Shown here in pieces: positions 1 to 9,893 of a stretch of DNA of 64,000 nt. Position numbers and translations under genes: made by a program. How positions within the stretch are numbered: position 1 is the stretch's first letter; each line of letters starts with the position of its first letter. The stretch spans positions 66,782-130,781 of the forward strand of contig FJOG01000009.1 in the NCBI GenBank assembly GCA_900073065.1, given 5' to 3'. This stretch comes from Phialocephala subalpina. Taxonomy: Eukaryota; Ascomycota; Leotiomycetes; Helotiales; Mollisiaceae. The notes beneath the pieces were generated by a model that had not been told where the DNA came from, did no database searches, and saw nothing but the letters and a program-made list of their open reading frames with translations.

Positions 1-39
1 AGGCCAAGCCTCTCGACAATAAAACCTTCAACTTCGTTC

Positions 40-1330
40 CAAGCATGATGTCTTATTTCGAGGTGGTGCGAAGCAAGCTACAAACAACCGCAAAATGGAG
101 CGAATCCTGGGCTACTCGCAGGACTTTGTTCCAAGGTTGATTCGCTCATAGAAGAGGACGGTGGGTATTTTTATACTTCTCTGAATAGGATAAGCGCGAA
201 TTTCTGTATGTTGGTGAGATGGTAAGTGGGAGCTAAGCAGGCAGAGTTTAGCGGGGTAGAAGACGGAACGTGCCAACATCAGACTGTGCCAGATATGGAG
301 AGGTATAAATGCCTTCCATCTTTCACGACGTCCTAAACACATGGCGAGTCAAAACCGGAGCTCATCGCTGGCCCTCATTATCTTGTACTATGGCTCGATA
401 TTCCTCGTTTTGTTGCTTTCTTGCTCTCTTCACGTTTAGTTAGTGACAGGCAATCAGTCCAAGCCTCGATTCAGGTGTCTGGAAGAGGAGGCACTTTACT
501 GTCATTTTAATTTCTTGCTATCAATTTACCTTTTCGTTCTTATTCCTAGGAAGAATTAAGGGGGCTCCAATCAAACAGAGCCATGTAATACGTTTCTGAG
601 ATATTATCGTAAAGGTGAAGGTCTCCTTCGAAGACAAAGCAAGGCAAGCGGGAAAGTGACCGCAAAGGGGAGCGAGCCCTGAACTCCTCCGAAAGCTTGA
701 GTTTGAGGTTAATTCGTTCATGGAGGGGCGAGTGGGCCCATTTATACTTCTCGGAGTAGTGAAAATTCGAGGCTCCTGAAGAATAAGTGATAGAAAGGGA
801 TCGGTTTTTTTGGGACACGAATGTGGTTAAGTCGCAAGCAACCTTCTCTTCTGCGGGGTATTAAAAAACCCCTCACTCAATAATGCGCCCAATAGGCACT
901 CGCAGTAAGCTCGAGCCCGCACTCCAGCTTTACATATCTTCGTCTCCTGTCTTGACCGTCTTCATCTTGTTGCTGCTTTCTTGCTCTCTCTTGCTCCCTC
1001 CTCGTCGGGAATAGCAGAGTTCGAGCATCGATCCTAGACCATGGTATCCAAAGAAAGGAGGGACTTTATTGTCATTTCTGGTTCTTGCTGTCAATCACCA
1101 TCGTCTCTTCCACATTCTGAATGAAGAATTGTTCAAACTTGGGTTGCGGGTTCGGAGGAAAAGGAAATCTCCCAGTCTTTTCACACGAGAGATATTTAAT
1201 GCGAGGGTGATGAGGGACATGTTAAAGGAGGTCGGAACGAGGATCAATTCATCCTTAAGAGGCTGGATCGGACTGGCTATTATGGCTGATTTGCTTGTCA
1301 GAAGGGAGGCGCTGTTTTATATCTGACGAG
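40..1330. repeat. Diverged tandem repeat, about 2.5-3 copies of a ~570-bp unit
   Basis: Blocks recur with a spacing of 560-575 bp. The block at 133-190 (GATTCGCTCATAG..., then a TTTATACTTCTC core) recurs at 708-762, and weakly at about 1235-1275. The block at 411-429 (TTGCTTTCTTGCTCTCT) recurs at 971-989. The block at 486-530 (GGCACTTTACTGTCATTT) recurs at 1057-1100. A GGAGAGGTATAAAT string occurs at 297 and again near 1471. The copies differ at many positions. I see no convincing coding sequence in this stretch, and the short open frames do not agree between copies. It looks like an old non-coding tandem duplication or decayed repeat. Confidence 0.6.
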
Positions 1331-1350
1331 GAGGTCGCAAACCTGTTCCT

Positions 1351-1376
1351 GGTGGTTGGGGGTTGGGGGTTGGGGG
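1351..1376 (+). other. G-tract array, candidate G-quadruplex
   Basis: Three runs of five G separated by TT (1358-1362, 1365-1369, 1372-1376) follow a GGTGG at 1351-1355. The layout meets the usual G-quadruplex pattern. It is not the fungal telomere repeat TTAGGG. No gene is obviously controlled by it. Confidence 0.45.
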
Positions 1377-1559
1377 TTGAATCTGGGTTCTAGTGAATGG
1401 GGGTTAGTGGATATATAGATACTTGGAGATGTAGCAAGGTGGCAAGCGCCAATCCCACATCTTTCTTTAATGGAGAGGTATAAATACTCGCACTCTTGGT
1501 CAGAGCACCCATTCAATCCCCTATAAACCACTGAAAGCTACTTACTTCATGTTACACGA

Positions 1560-2179
1560 TTACACCCATTGCTTTTTGTTGTTTTCCCCTTGGTATACAT
1601 GTTCTTTCACTATATATTACGTATATTCTTTTTCTTTCTCGCTTTTAATTTTAATTTTAATTAAGAAATAAAAGGGTATTATAAATCGTTATTATCTCGC
1701 TTTTTACTATTAATTTCTCTTCTCTTTTATATTTATAAGAGAATAATCTTATATATTTAAATTATAAAATATTATACTCTTTCGAAATTATTATAATAAC
1801 GAATTTTTTGGAGATTATTAATAATTAATTAATAAATAATCAAAAAATAAAACGAAAATATTCTAATTATAAAGTTAATAAGCAAAATAAATTAGAATTA
1901 AATTATTATTTGGATAAATAAATTTCTTTTCAAGTTTATATTTTTAAAATATAATTTTTTTTTAATAAATTAATAATAAAAGGGAAAAAATATATAATAT
2001 AATCAAATAATTATTATAAGGTATATAATGAATCAAATAATACGATTATATTATAATATAATTTTTTTCTTTAATTCGATTAAATTTAATTTTCTTAAGA
2101 ATTTAGAAATCCTTTTAATATTTTTTATTTTTATTTTTAATTATATTTCTTTATAATAATAAATATAAAACAACTTTAT
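1560..2179. other. AT-rich RIP-type tract without genes
   Basis: The sequence drops abruptly to almost pure A/T with many TAAT, TTAT and ATAA words and runs up to the assembly gap. No reading frame of any length survives. This is the composition expected of heavily RIP-mutated repeat DNA in Pezizomycotina. What the repeat was cannot be told from the remains. Confidence 0.7.
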
Positions 2180-2701
2180 NNNNNNNNNNNNNNNNNNNNN
2201 NNNNNNNNNNNNNNNNNNNNNNNNNNNNNNNNNNNNNNNNNNNNNNNNNNNNNNNNNNNNNNNNNNNNNNNNNNNNNNNNNNNNNNNNNNNNNNNNNNNN
2301 NNNNNNNNNNNNNNNNNNNNNNNNNNNNNNNNNNNNNNNNNNNNNNNNNNNNNNNNNNNNNNNNNNNNNNNNNNNNNNNNNNNNNNNNNNNNNNNNNNNN
2401 NNNNNNNNNNNNNNNNNNNNNNNNNNNNNNNNNNNNNNNNNNNNNNNNNNNNNNNNNNNNNNNNNNNNNNNNNNNNNNNNNNNNNNNNNNNNNNNNNNNN
2501 NNNNNNNNNNNNNNNNNNNNNNNNNNNNNNNNNNNNNNNNNNNNNNNNNNNNNNNNNNNNNNNNNNNNNNNNNNNNNNNNNNNNNNNNNNNNNNNNNNNN
2601 NNNNNNNNNNNNNNNNNNNNNNNNNNNNNNNNNNNNNNNNNNNNNNNNNNNNNNNNNNNNNNNNNNNNNNNNNNNNNNNNNNNNNNNNNNNNNNNNNNNN
2701 N
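2180..2701. other. Assembly gap (522 N)
   Basis: This is a run of N between AT-rich DNA and the 5' LTR of the copia element. Only nine known bases lie between the gap and the LTR. Any reading frame crossing it is meaningless. Confidence 0.99.
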
Positions 2702-2710
2702 TTTATATAT

Positions 2711-2912
2711 TGTGGGTATAATAAAGTAGTTACGTGTAGCACTAAGCTGCACTAGTACTAGCGCGGGACGAGCTAGAATTGGAGGATATAACTCTCCAAC
2801 TCTACGCTCTACTTTTCCTATAGATACAATCAATTTACAAGTATATTAAAACTAAGACTCTTACGTGCTTTTAGCTTATTACATGTAATAAGTATCCTTA
2901 GTAATATTAACA
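2711..2912 (+). repeat. 5' LTR of the copia element
   Basis: This 202-bp LTR starts TGTGGGTATAATAAAG and ends CA. It differs from the 3' copy by a modest number of mostly transition changes (for example TGTGGG against TGTAAG, and CCTTAG against CCCTAG). It keeps TG...CA ends, while the 3' copy ends TA. Confidence 0.88.
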
Positions 2913-3299
2913 CTAATCAATAGTTGTTCACTCAACTACGGAGTAATTAAGATTATTTAGAAGAGGCTACTACAAAGAATCGCTATCCTTTGTAGAACGC
3001 GCTAAAGAAAGTTTACGTTGCGCCCTTAAATACTATCGGACTATAAGAAGTTTTACTTCCTACGGAAACGAGACTCTAGCGTTGCGCAAACTTCAAGGAC
3101 TCGAATAAGCAATTGGTTGGGTTACTATACTTATTGCTTGACTTAAGTCTGCGTCTATCACGCAGAACAACTACGTCTACGGAAGACTCGATTAATTAAC
3201 TGGCTAAATTACTATATTTATTGCTTGATTAAAGCACCGTTAAAGATTTTGCGCTTTTTATCACTTAACTCGACTCGAATCGCAATCGCAATAATAATA

Positions 3300-6200
3300 A
3301 CACTTTAATATATCAACTTTTCAACGAACCCTATCCTTTTTTCAATCAAATATAAAACGAACTTATTTACACGCTAAAATAATACTAGAATTAGACCCAG
3401 AATTAAAGTACGATTATAATAAAGTAAGATGGGGAAAGCACTTCGACCCTATAGAAAGGACTATCGATAAAAGATAAACTAATAGATTTATTTTGTTTAT
3501 AATAGAGACTTATCGGAGAAAAAATTGCACAAATGATATGCTTTGGGAATATTTCCGAGAGGATTTCAAAGTATAAACGCTAAATACGTTCTTATCGGCA
3601 AAGATTAAACTTATTAGAGACTTACGAGATTTCTTACGCCACAACGGAGTATTTATTCCTACGGACGGACTACCAATTTCTAAAGAACTAGAGAAGCTCA
3701 TCTATAATAACGAATGTTATAAGTGGACAAAAGAAGAAATCGAAGCTTAATTAAAGAGAGGAAAAAACAAGTTCAATTCACGACATCATTTAAAATACGC
3801 TTTAGAGTACGCCCAAACTACGCCAATTCAAACTACTCAAGTTGCGCTACTTCCACAAATTACACTATTACTTCAAAGTAGGCTATTACCCCAGAATGCG
3901 TCGTTTCCTTAAGACGCGCCACTGCCGCAAAACACGCTACTACCTCCTTACGTACTTCTTCAAAACAATTAGAGATTTTTTGATTTTAATATATCTCTCT
4001 ACCCCGCATACTCTCAACTTACGAATTAGTACCCTATTTACTTTCAATCTACGAACTAATATCTTAAGAACTAGTAGCATTATTATTAATTACATGCGAA
4101 TAACAATTTTAATAACGGTTTTCACTTTCGATTACTCGATAATTATTAATAGCTAAATCAATAGTTAAACTAACAGTAAAATCAATTAAGTATATCCACT
4201 AAAATGATCACGGATTTAATGAAAATCTACATCGATAACAACAAGAAATACGGTAGTGAATTGTATGATATTATTAACGTCAAGTTACAAGTCTTTCGCG
4301 ATTGCTGTCTCAAAATCGGACTTCCGGAAGAATAATACAATAACGCGTTTTCGGTTATATTTACCGGTCGCGTAAATTCGTTTTACTACGATAAAATTAC
4401 GAGATATAATTATAATTTTAAAACGATAATAGAAATTACGAAAATACACTTTGAGACGGAGGAAAACCGATAATTGTATATGTCTTTATAGAGAGAGACT
4501 ACGCTTCTACGAATCGTTGTAGTACACCTATCGAAAACTAAGTTAAAGTGTTTATAATTACTTTTTGACTAACTCCAAAAAGTTCAATGCGATTTATCGA
4601 AAGAATATTAAGTAAAATACAGTTTACGAGACCAAATTATCAGCGCTTGTAGAGGGGTTGAGGAGTGTAGTCTCGCACTATACAAGCCCGCTAGTACGTT
4701 CGAAGGTGTATATACTGAGTTACGATCAGTAGTCGGTACAGTAGTGCGTTCACGTAAAGCATTGCAATATACTATAGACTCGACGCGTTAGTAAGAAAAC
4801 AAGAACGAGTACGACGAGCACAATCAAAACTGGATTGACCGCACATATAGAAGACGTAGACGAGGATAAGGTAGAGGAGGATATCGAGACAAAGAAAGCT
4901 CGCGAAGTGGATATCGCGGAAACCATAGATACCAAAGAGAGTCACGACAAAAGAAGTGCTATATTTGCGGCAAAATAGGCTGCTAGTCGACTAAATATAC
5001 GATGGAAGAGCGATAGTAGGTTTATACGAAGTTCCGACAATACGCTCAGTATACGGTAAACCGTGAAATTACAATAGCATTCTATTAGAGTTTCTTCGCT
5101 TAATGCGAAAGTGTAGAAAGTCTCTCGGAAGATAATAAATTATTAGAGATAGACTAGTTGCTATTAAGCATAGAAATCGAGAGAGAAAGCGAAAACTTTT
5201 TTACGGAACTTAGAGAAATCGATAGTATAAACACGGTGGCTATTCTAAACGACTAATTAACGCGCTACGCTATTACGGGAGAGGATATATTCAATAGTCT
5301 ATTGCTATAATAAATTGGGGAGTATTTAGCGTTTACTTTCGAAGACCGATATTCATCCGGAGTTTTCTAAGGTATTATACCAAATAGCGGAGTTGCTGGA
5401 GTATTAATTGCGGGCTAATCACAGTTTTTGGCGCTATAGAAACTAAATACTCGTATTAAGCTAGATACGTCTACGGCCGGAGCTCATAAGATTCGCTTTA
5501 GAAAAGGGATTGCTTTATTACAAGGAACTATCCGAGTTATTACCCCACTAAGAGTTATCGTATTTCACGTTGTTTTAATCAATACACTCTTTTTATTTTG
5601 TATTCAAGATATGGACGCTATAAGTATTAAATTCGATAATCTCGAAAACGTTTTAATTTAAAGATATAAAATTGTCCCGATTGTGCGCAAGTAGGGCTAT
5701 TTATAGATGTTATTACATCAGTAGAAGTAAAGCTTAATTTAGAGCCACTTTATTGAGACCGAATTACGCTAATTATATCGGCGTTTTAGCCATTTATTAG
5801 TTAAACGCTTATTGAGAGTTTTTTAGCGAGCTAAATATAACGTAAATGCTAAGTATATTCAGCATTTCACAAAGTATTATCACTACTGCCAAATGCATGG
5901 ATAATTACTTAGCAGATTTAAGTTTACTCTATAAAACGACTACGAATTTAATTACTCAGTTATTATCGACGTCTTACATTTAAATAATCGACCGGTTTTG
6001 CAAGTAGTCGACTCGTTTACAGCTTTTTAAGTTACTAGATTTTTAAAGGATATATCTACAAAGAACGCGTAAAATACTCTCCGCGTATACTAGATTGACA
6101 CGTATTAAGGACCACTTGATTATATTGTGCACGACGCTAAGAAGAACTTCTCGTCTATAGAGTTTCGATAATACGCGAAATCAATAGCAATTCAAATCAA

Positions 6201-8580
6201 AGAAGTGCCCGTTGAAGCTTATAATAGCGTAGGAAAGGTGGAAAGATACTACGCGCCATTACGACGAGCTTACGAGATCATTCGAGACGAGCTATTTAGC
6301 GAGCAGATTGATAAGGAAATCGTTCTATAAATAGCAATTAAAGTTGTCAACGACTCCGCTGGACTTGATAATATCGTATTTATACTACTAGTCTTTGGAG
6401 CGTATCCTCGGATGACTAGTGAAGACGCGCTATCACTATCAATTATTAAGAGAGCTAAAGCAATTCGCATAGCTACAAAGGAAGTGCGCCGTCTTCATAC
6501 TAAACGACAAATTACCGACGCGCTCGCTCTGCGAAACGGTCTAAACACTAAGCTTACGTTAGACTTACTAATCTTATCGAACGTACGCGTTTAGCGTGAG
6601 AAAAGTAAATAGAAGGGGCCATATAAACTACTAGCAACCAGCGGCGAGATATGCACAGTCGATATGCCTTACGGACCGACAAACTTCCGATCTACGATTA
6701 TTAAGCCGTATTACTAAGAGTATAAGTAGGACGACAATAACGAGATCTTTAGAGTTTTCCCGCCGGAACAAGTAAAAGGAGAAGAGCCACCAATTGAGCG
6801 CCGCGGCAGAGGACGACTAAGAGGGTCGCACAATAAGAAAGGCATACTTAATAAGGAAGTGCGTCGAGGCAATCGCCACAACTTTGCGGAAAACAGCGAT
6901 AGCGAGGACTTCGACGACGTGTTTATTATTAATGCCGGAGAAGACGGTATTTCTATGACTTTTATAACAAATAAGGAGAAGGCTGATATAGAGCTCTCGT
7001 TAAAGTTACGGAACGAGGGTAAAATCACTATTCTCGGAGCACCGTTCGAGGCTTCGCAAAAGCAAAAAATGGACGGATTAATTGTTGGAGGAGTTTTTAA
7101 CTTCATCGAATTCGACCTTGCTAAGTACGCTGGCGTTCGGATTTTCAATTTAAGACTAATCAACGAGATTAAGGGTAAAGCTACTAATAGCCCTTACGAG
7201 AAATCCAGACTAGTTATTTAAGGATATAACGACGAAAGAAAGGAGGTAATCCTTACGCAATCTCCAATAATCCAAAGAGTAAATCAACGAGTTATTGTAG
7301 TGCTAGTACTAACTTTGGCTCAACTTCTCGATAAAGAGATTAGAATGTGGCTTCGCGATATCACTCAAGTTTATACGCAGTTTACGACAAATATCCAACG
7401 ACTTATATTAGCGCGACTTCTAAAAGAGGTTCGTAATCTACACTCACTAAGTACGATTATGGTGATCTTGAAGCCGTTATATGGCCTTACCGAGGCCGGA
7501 ATACATTGGTGGGCTACGTATTATAAGTACTATCAAAAGAAGCTGTTTATAGTCACGTCTACGTACGACCCCTGCTTCTTAATTACGACTACGAAGGACG
7601 CGTTTGGGGTTGTTGGGATGCAAATAGACGATACGTTTATTTTAGTAGACAAAGAATTCTCGAATCTTAAGTAGAACGAACTCACTAAAGCTAAGTTCTT
7701 AGTTAAGCCGAAGGAGGCTTTAGTACTGGAAACCCCGTTGATCTTCAACGGTTGTGTTTTGATTAAATGCGGAGATACGGTCGAATTACGATAAAAAGAG
7801 TAAGGCAAGAAGATTAAGTTGATCGATATTAAGTCTACGAACTTTTAAGACGAGTATCGAGAGTAACGTGCTCGAGGAGCTTATATCGCTATAATTTGCC
7901 AATTAGAGGCCGTGTTCGATTTGTTTATTATTGCGCAACACCAAAATCTAATTAAGGAAGAGGTCGTCGCGTTAAATAAGAGATTAGAGTAGTAAATTAA
8001 GAATCTCGACCGAGGACTTAAATATATCGCATTAGATTTATCTACAGTAAAACTCTTCGTTTTCGTCGATGGATCGTTCGTAAACAACAAAGATTTTAAT
8101 TCTTAAATTGGATATGAAATTATTCTCGCGAACGAAAGCCAATTAGACAATGAGGAGTTCGAGATTAAGGGAAACTTTATCCACTACAATTCGACTAAAA
8201 GCAAAAGAATTACTAGAAGCGTATTAGCTTTAGAGATATATAGTATAGTAAGAGGAGTTGATATGGCAATTGCAATTGGGACTACTATTAATATAATCAC
8301 AAAGCAATTTAGCCTCCCGGAGATCACGACAATCGTTTACACGGACTTTTACTCGCTGTACGAGTGCTTAATTAAGTTGGGAACAACAAAGGAAAAGCGC
8401 CTTATAATCGATATTATAGCTCTCCGCCAATCGTATAAGCGTAGGGAGTTGCAAGAGATTCGATGGATTAATAGTTAAAACAACTCGGTCGACGCGATGA
8501 CGAAATCCACTCTCAATAAAGCTCTCGAGAAGTTCTTAGACACTAACTACTTCAAGGTACGAATGGAAAGATAAGTAAAG
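3300..8580 (+). pseudogene. copia gag-pol remnant (Gag, PR, INT, RT, RNase H)
   Basis: Gag-like reading is recognisable from about 3350, with its best-preserved part from the ATG at 4204. A CCHC-type knuckle lies at 4957-4998 (C-Y-I-C-G-K...), but its Trp codon is TAG (4984-4986) and its His is Tyr (4996-4998). The protease motif at about 5383 reads N-S-G where D-T/S-G is needed, so the catalytic Asp is lost. Integrase runs from about 5780 to 6710, and its end contains the R-E-K-S-K-W-K-G-P-Y-like segment with a TAG in place of Trp. Reverse transcriptase is open from 7300 to 7674 with I-D-D at 7624-7632 in place of Y-V-D-D. RNase H starts near F-V-D-G at 8062, and the coding part ends near 8575. 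All parts are on one strand, so this is one Pol polyprotein decayed by RIP. Confidence 0.87.
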
Positions 8581-8685
8581 AGAAGAGAATAACGCGGTAA
8601 GAAGTAGTGGAGAATAGAAGTGGAAAAGTGATTTTTGCGTTGTATTTTCGATGTTTTTAAGCGATATTATTATTTGATCGATCAG

Positions 8686-8718
8686 GCTAAAAATGGGGGA
8701 AATCCCCCTTATTTTAGC
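8686..8718 (+). repeat. Hairpin at the polypurine tract of the copia element
   Basis: GCTAAAAATGGGGG and CCCCCTTATTTTAGC form a near-perfect stem around a short AAAT loop. The left arm contains AAAATGGGGGA, the kind of purine tract that primes plus-strand synthesis in copia elements, but it lies about 160 bp upstream of the 3' LTR instead of next to it. The assignment as polypurine tract is therefore uncertain. Confidence 0.4.
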
Positions 8719-8857
8719 TTAATATTTGAGGTACGAAACCGGAATATCAGCGAGTTTTACGTATTAACGGTATACGGTAAAAGAGGAGGATAAACGCGAT
8801 AGTTTGATGAGATTAGTTACGCTAAGAGGCTTCTTTCTATAAAGAAAGAACTGCTAG

Positions 8858-9059
8858 TGTAAGTATAATAAAGTAGTCACGTGTAGCACTAGGCTGCACT
8901 AGTACTAGCGCGGGACGAGCTAAAGTTGGAGGATATAACTCTCTAACTCTACGCTCTACTTTTCTTACAAATACAACCAATTTACAAGTATACTAAGACT
9001 AAGACTCTTACGTGCTTCTAGCTTATTACATGTAATAAGTATCCCTAGTAATACCAATA
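8858..9059 (+). repeat. 3' LTR of the copia element
   Basis: This 202-bp copy of the 5' LTR starts TGTAAGTATAATAAAG. The two LTRs can be aligned end to end without gaps by eye. The terminal CA of the 5' copy corresponds to TA here. Confidence 0.88.
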
Positions 9060-9064
9060 TATAT

Positions 9065-9893
9065 AAAATATAAATAATTAATAAAGAAATATTTATAATA
9101 ATATAAAATAAAGAAAATTAAAATTAAAGTTTCTAAAATATTAAATCCAATAAAATATTCTTTGGAATAATATTTATTAATTTTAAAACTTAATATTAAT
9201 ATATTAAATTTAAACGAATATAAATTTAAATATAAAAACTTATAAATGAAATAAATTTATCGAAGTTCTTCGGTATTATTATAAGGTAGCAAATATAATC
9301 GATACTCTTTGCTTTGGTAATTGAATTTGGTACTTGAATACAACTTTTTTTTCTTTGTCCTAAAGTCGGTTAGTTAGCTTGGCCGCTTCAACTCAGGCGC
9401 TAATCACCCTTGGCTTATCTTCGGCCTATCTAACTTACTTGAGCAGCCTGAGAAATTTGAATAGTCCCTGAGCAGAGCAGTATTCATTACTCATTCATAT
9501 CTCTGATGTCCCTAGGACTTAATCGAAAAGGTAGGCCTAGAGTCTTATCATATTATTTTTGTCAAGTTTTGGCGATTATCCTTAGGAAGCCCAAACTGGT
9601 TCCCAAGGATCCTAAACTAGGCCCTTATATAAATAGATTTACATTATATCATGGGTCATCGCCCACAGCAATAGGTGATGTCTCATTCAAAGAGAAGAAT
9701 TTGCTGCTATTCTCTATGGCTCTCTGCCAGAATAAACTGCGAGCTCTGGCTATCATGAATTAGCACTACTTGTAGTGTCGGTGTCGCACCCACCAATCTC
9801 CATGTCATAAGACACGACTAAAAGCCTAATTTATTTGCAGGTAAGGAGAATGAATATCTAAAACCAGAAATAGTTCAAAACCCCAGAGCCTAT
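9065..9893. other. AT-rich tail then gene-free DNA
   Basis: From 9065 to about 9290 the sequence is AT-rich like the tract on the other side of the copia element. It then returns to balanced composition up to the ankyrin gene. The only frame (9506-9763) has no recognisable protein features. Confidence 0.6.

Larger units (their letters stand above)
2711..9059 (+). mobile_element. Ty1/copia LTR retrotransposon, full length, RIP-inactivated
   Basis: Two 202-bp direct repeats (2711-2912 and 8858-9059), each starting TGT, bound a 5.9-kb interior. Translated through its stop codons, the interior reads Gag with zinc knuckle, aspartic protease, integrase, reverse transcriptase and RNase H in the Ty1/copia order. 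The bases TATAT flank both ends (2706-2710, 9060-9064), which fits the 5-bp target duplication of copia elements, though the surroundings are AT-rich. Many stops sit where related proteins have Gln or Trp (CAA/CAG to TAA/TAG, TGG to TAG), which is a RIP pattern. The element sits in an AT-rich island. It cannot encode its own proteins now. Confidence 0.9.

Noticed and set aside
2141..2833. Open frames of about 190-230 codons on the minus strand
   Set aside because: They consist almost entirely of the N-run and the LTR; there is no evidence for coding.
4750..7163. Minus-strand frames inside the copia element (for example 6714-7163)
   Set aside because: They are complements of the gag-pol remnant and show none of its or any other family's motifs.
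2711..9059. A Ty3/gypsy element
   Set aside because: Integrase comes before reverse transcriptase and the LTR ends and 5-bp flanks fit Ty1/copia.
9506..9763. An 85-codon frame beside the copia island
   Set aside because: No recognisable domain or signal and no introns; it sits in decayed repeat surroundings.
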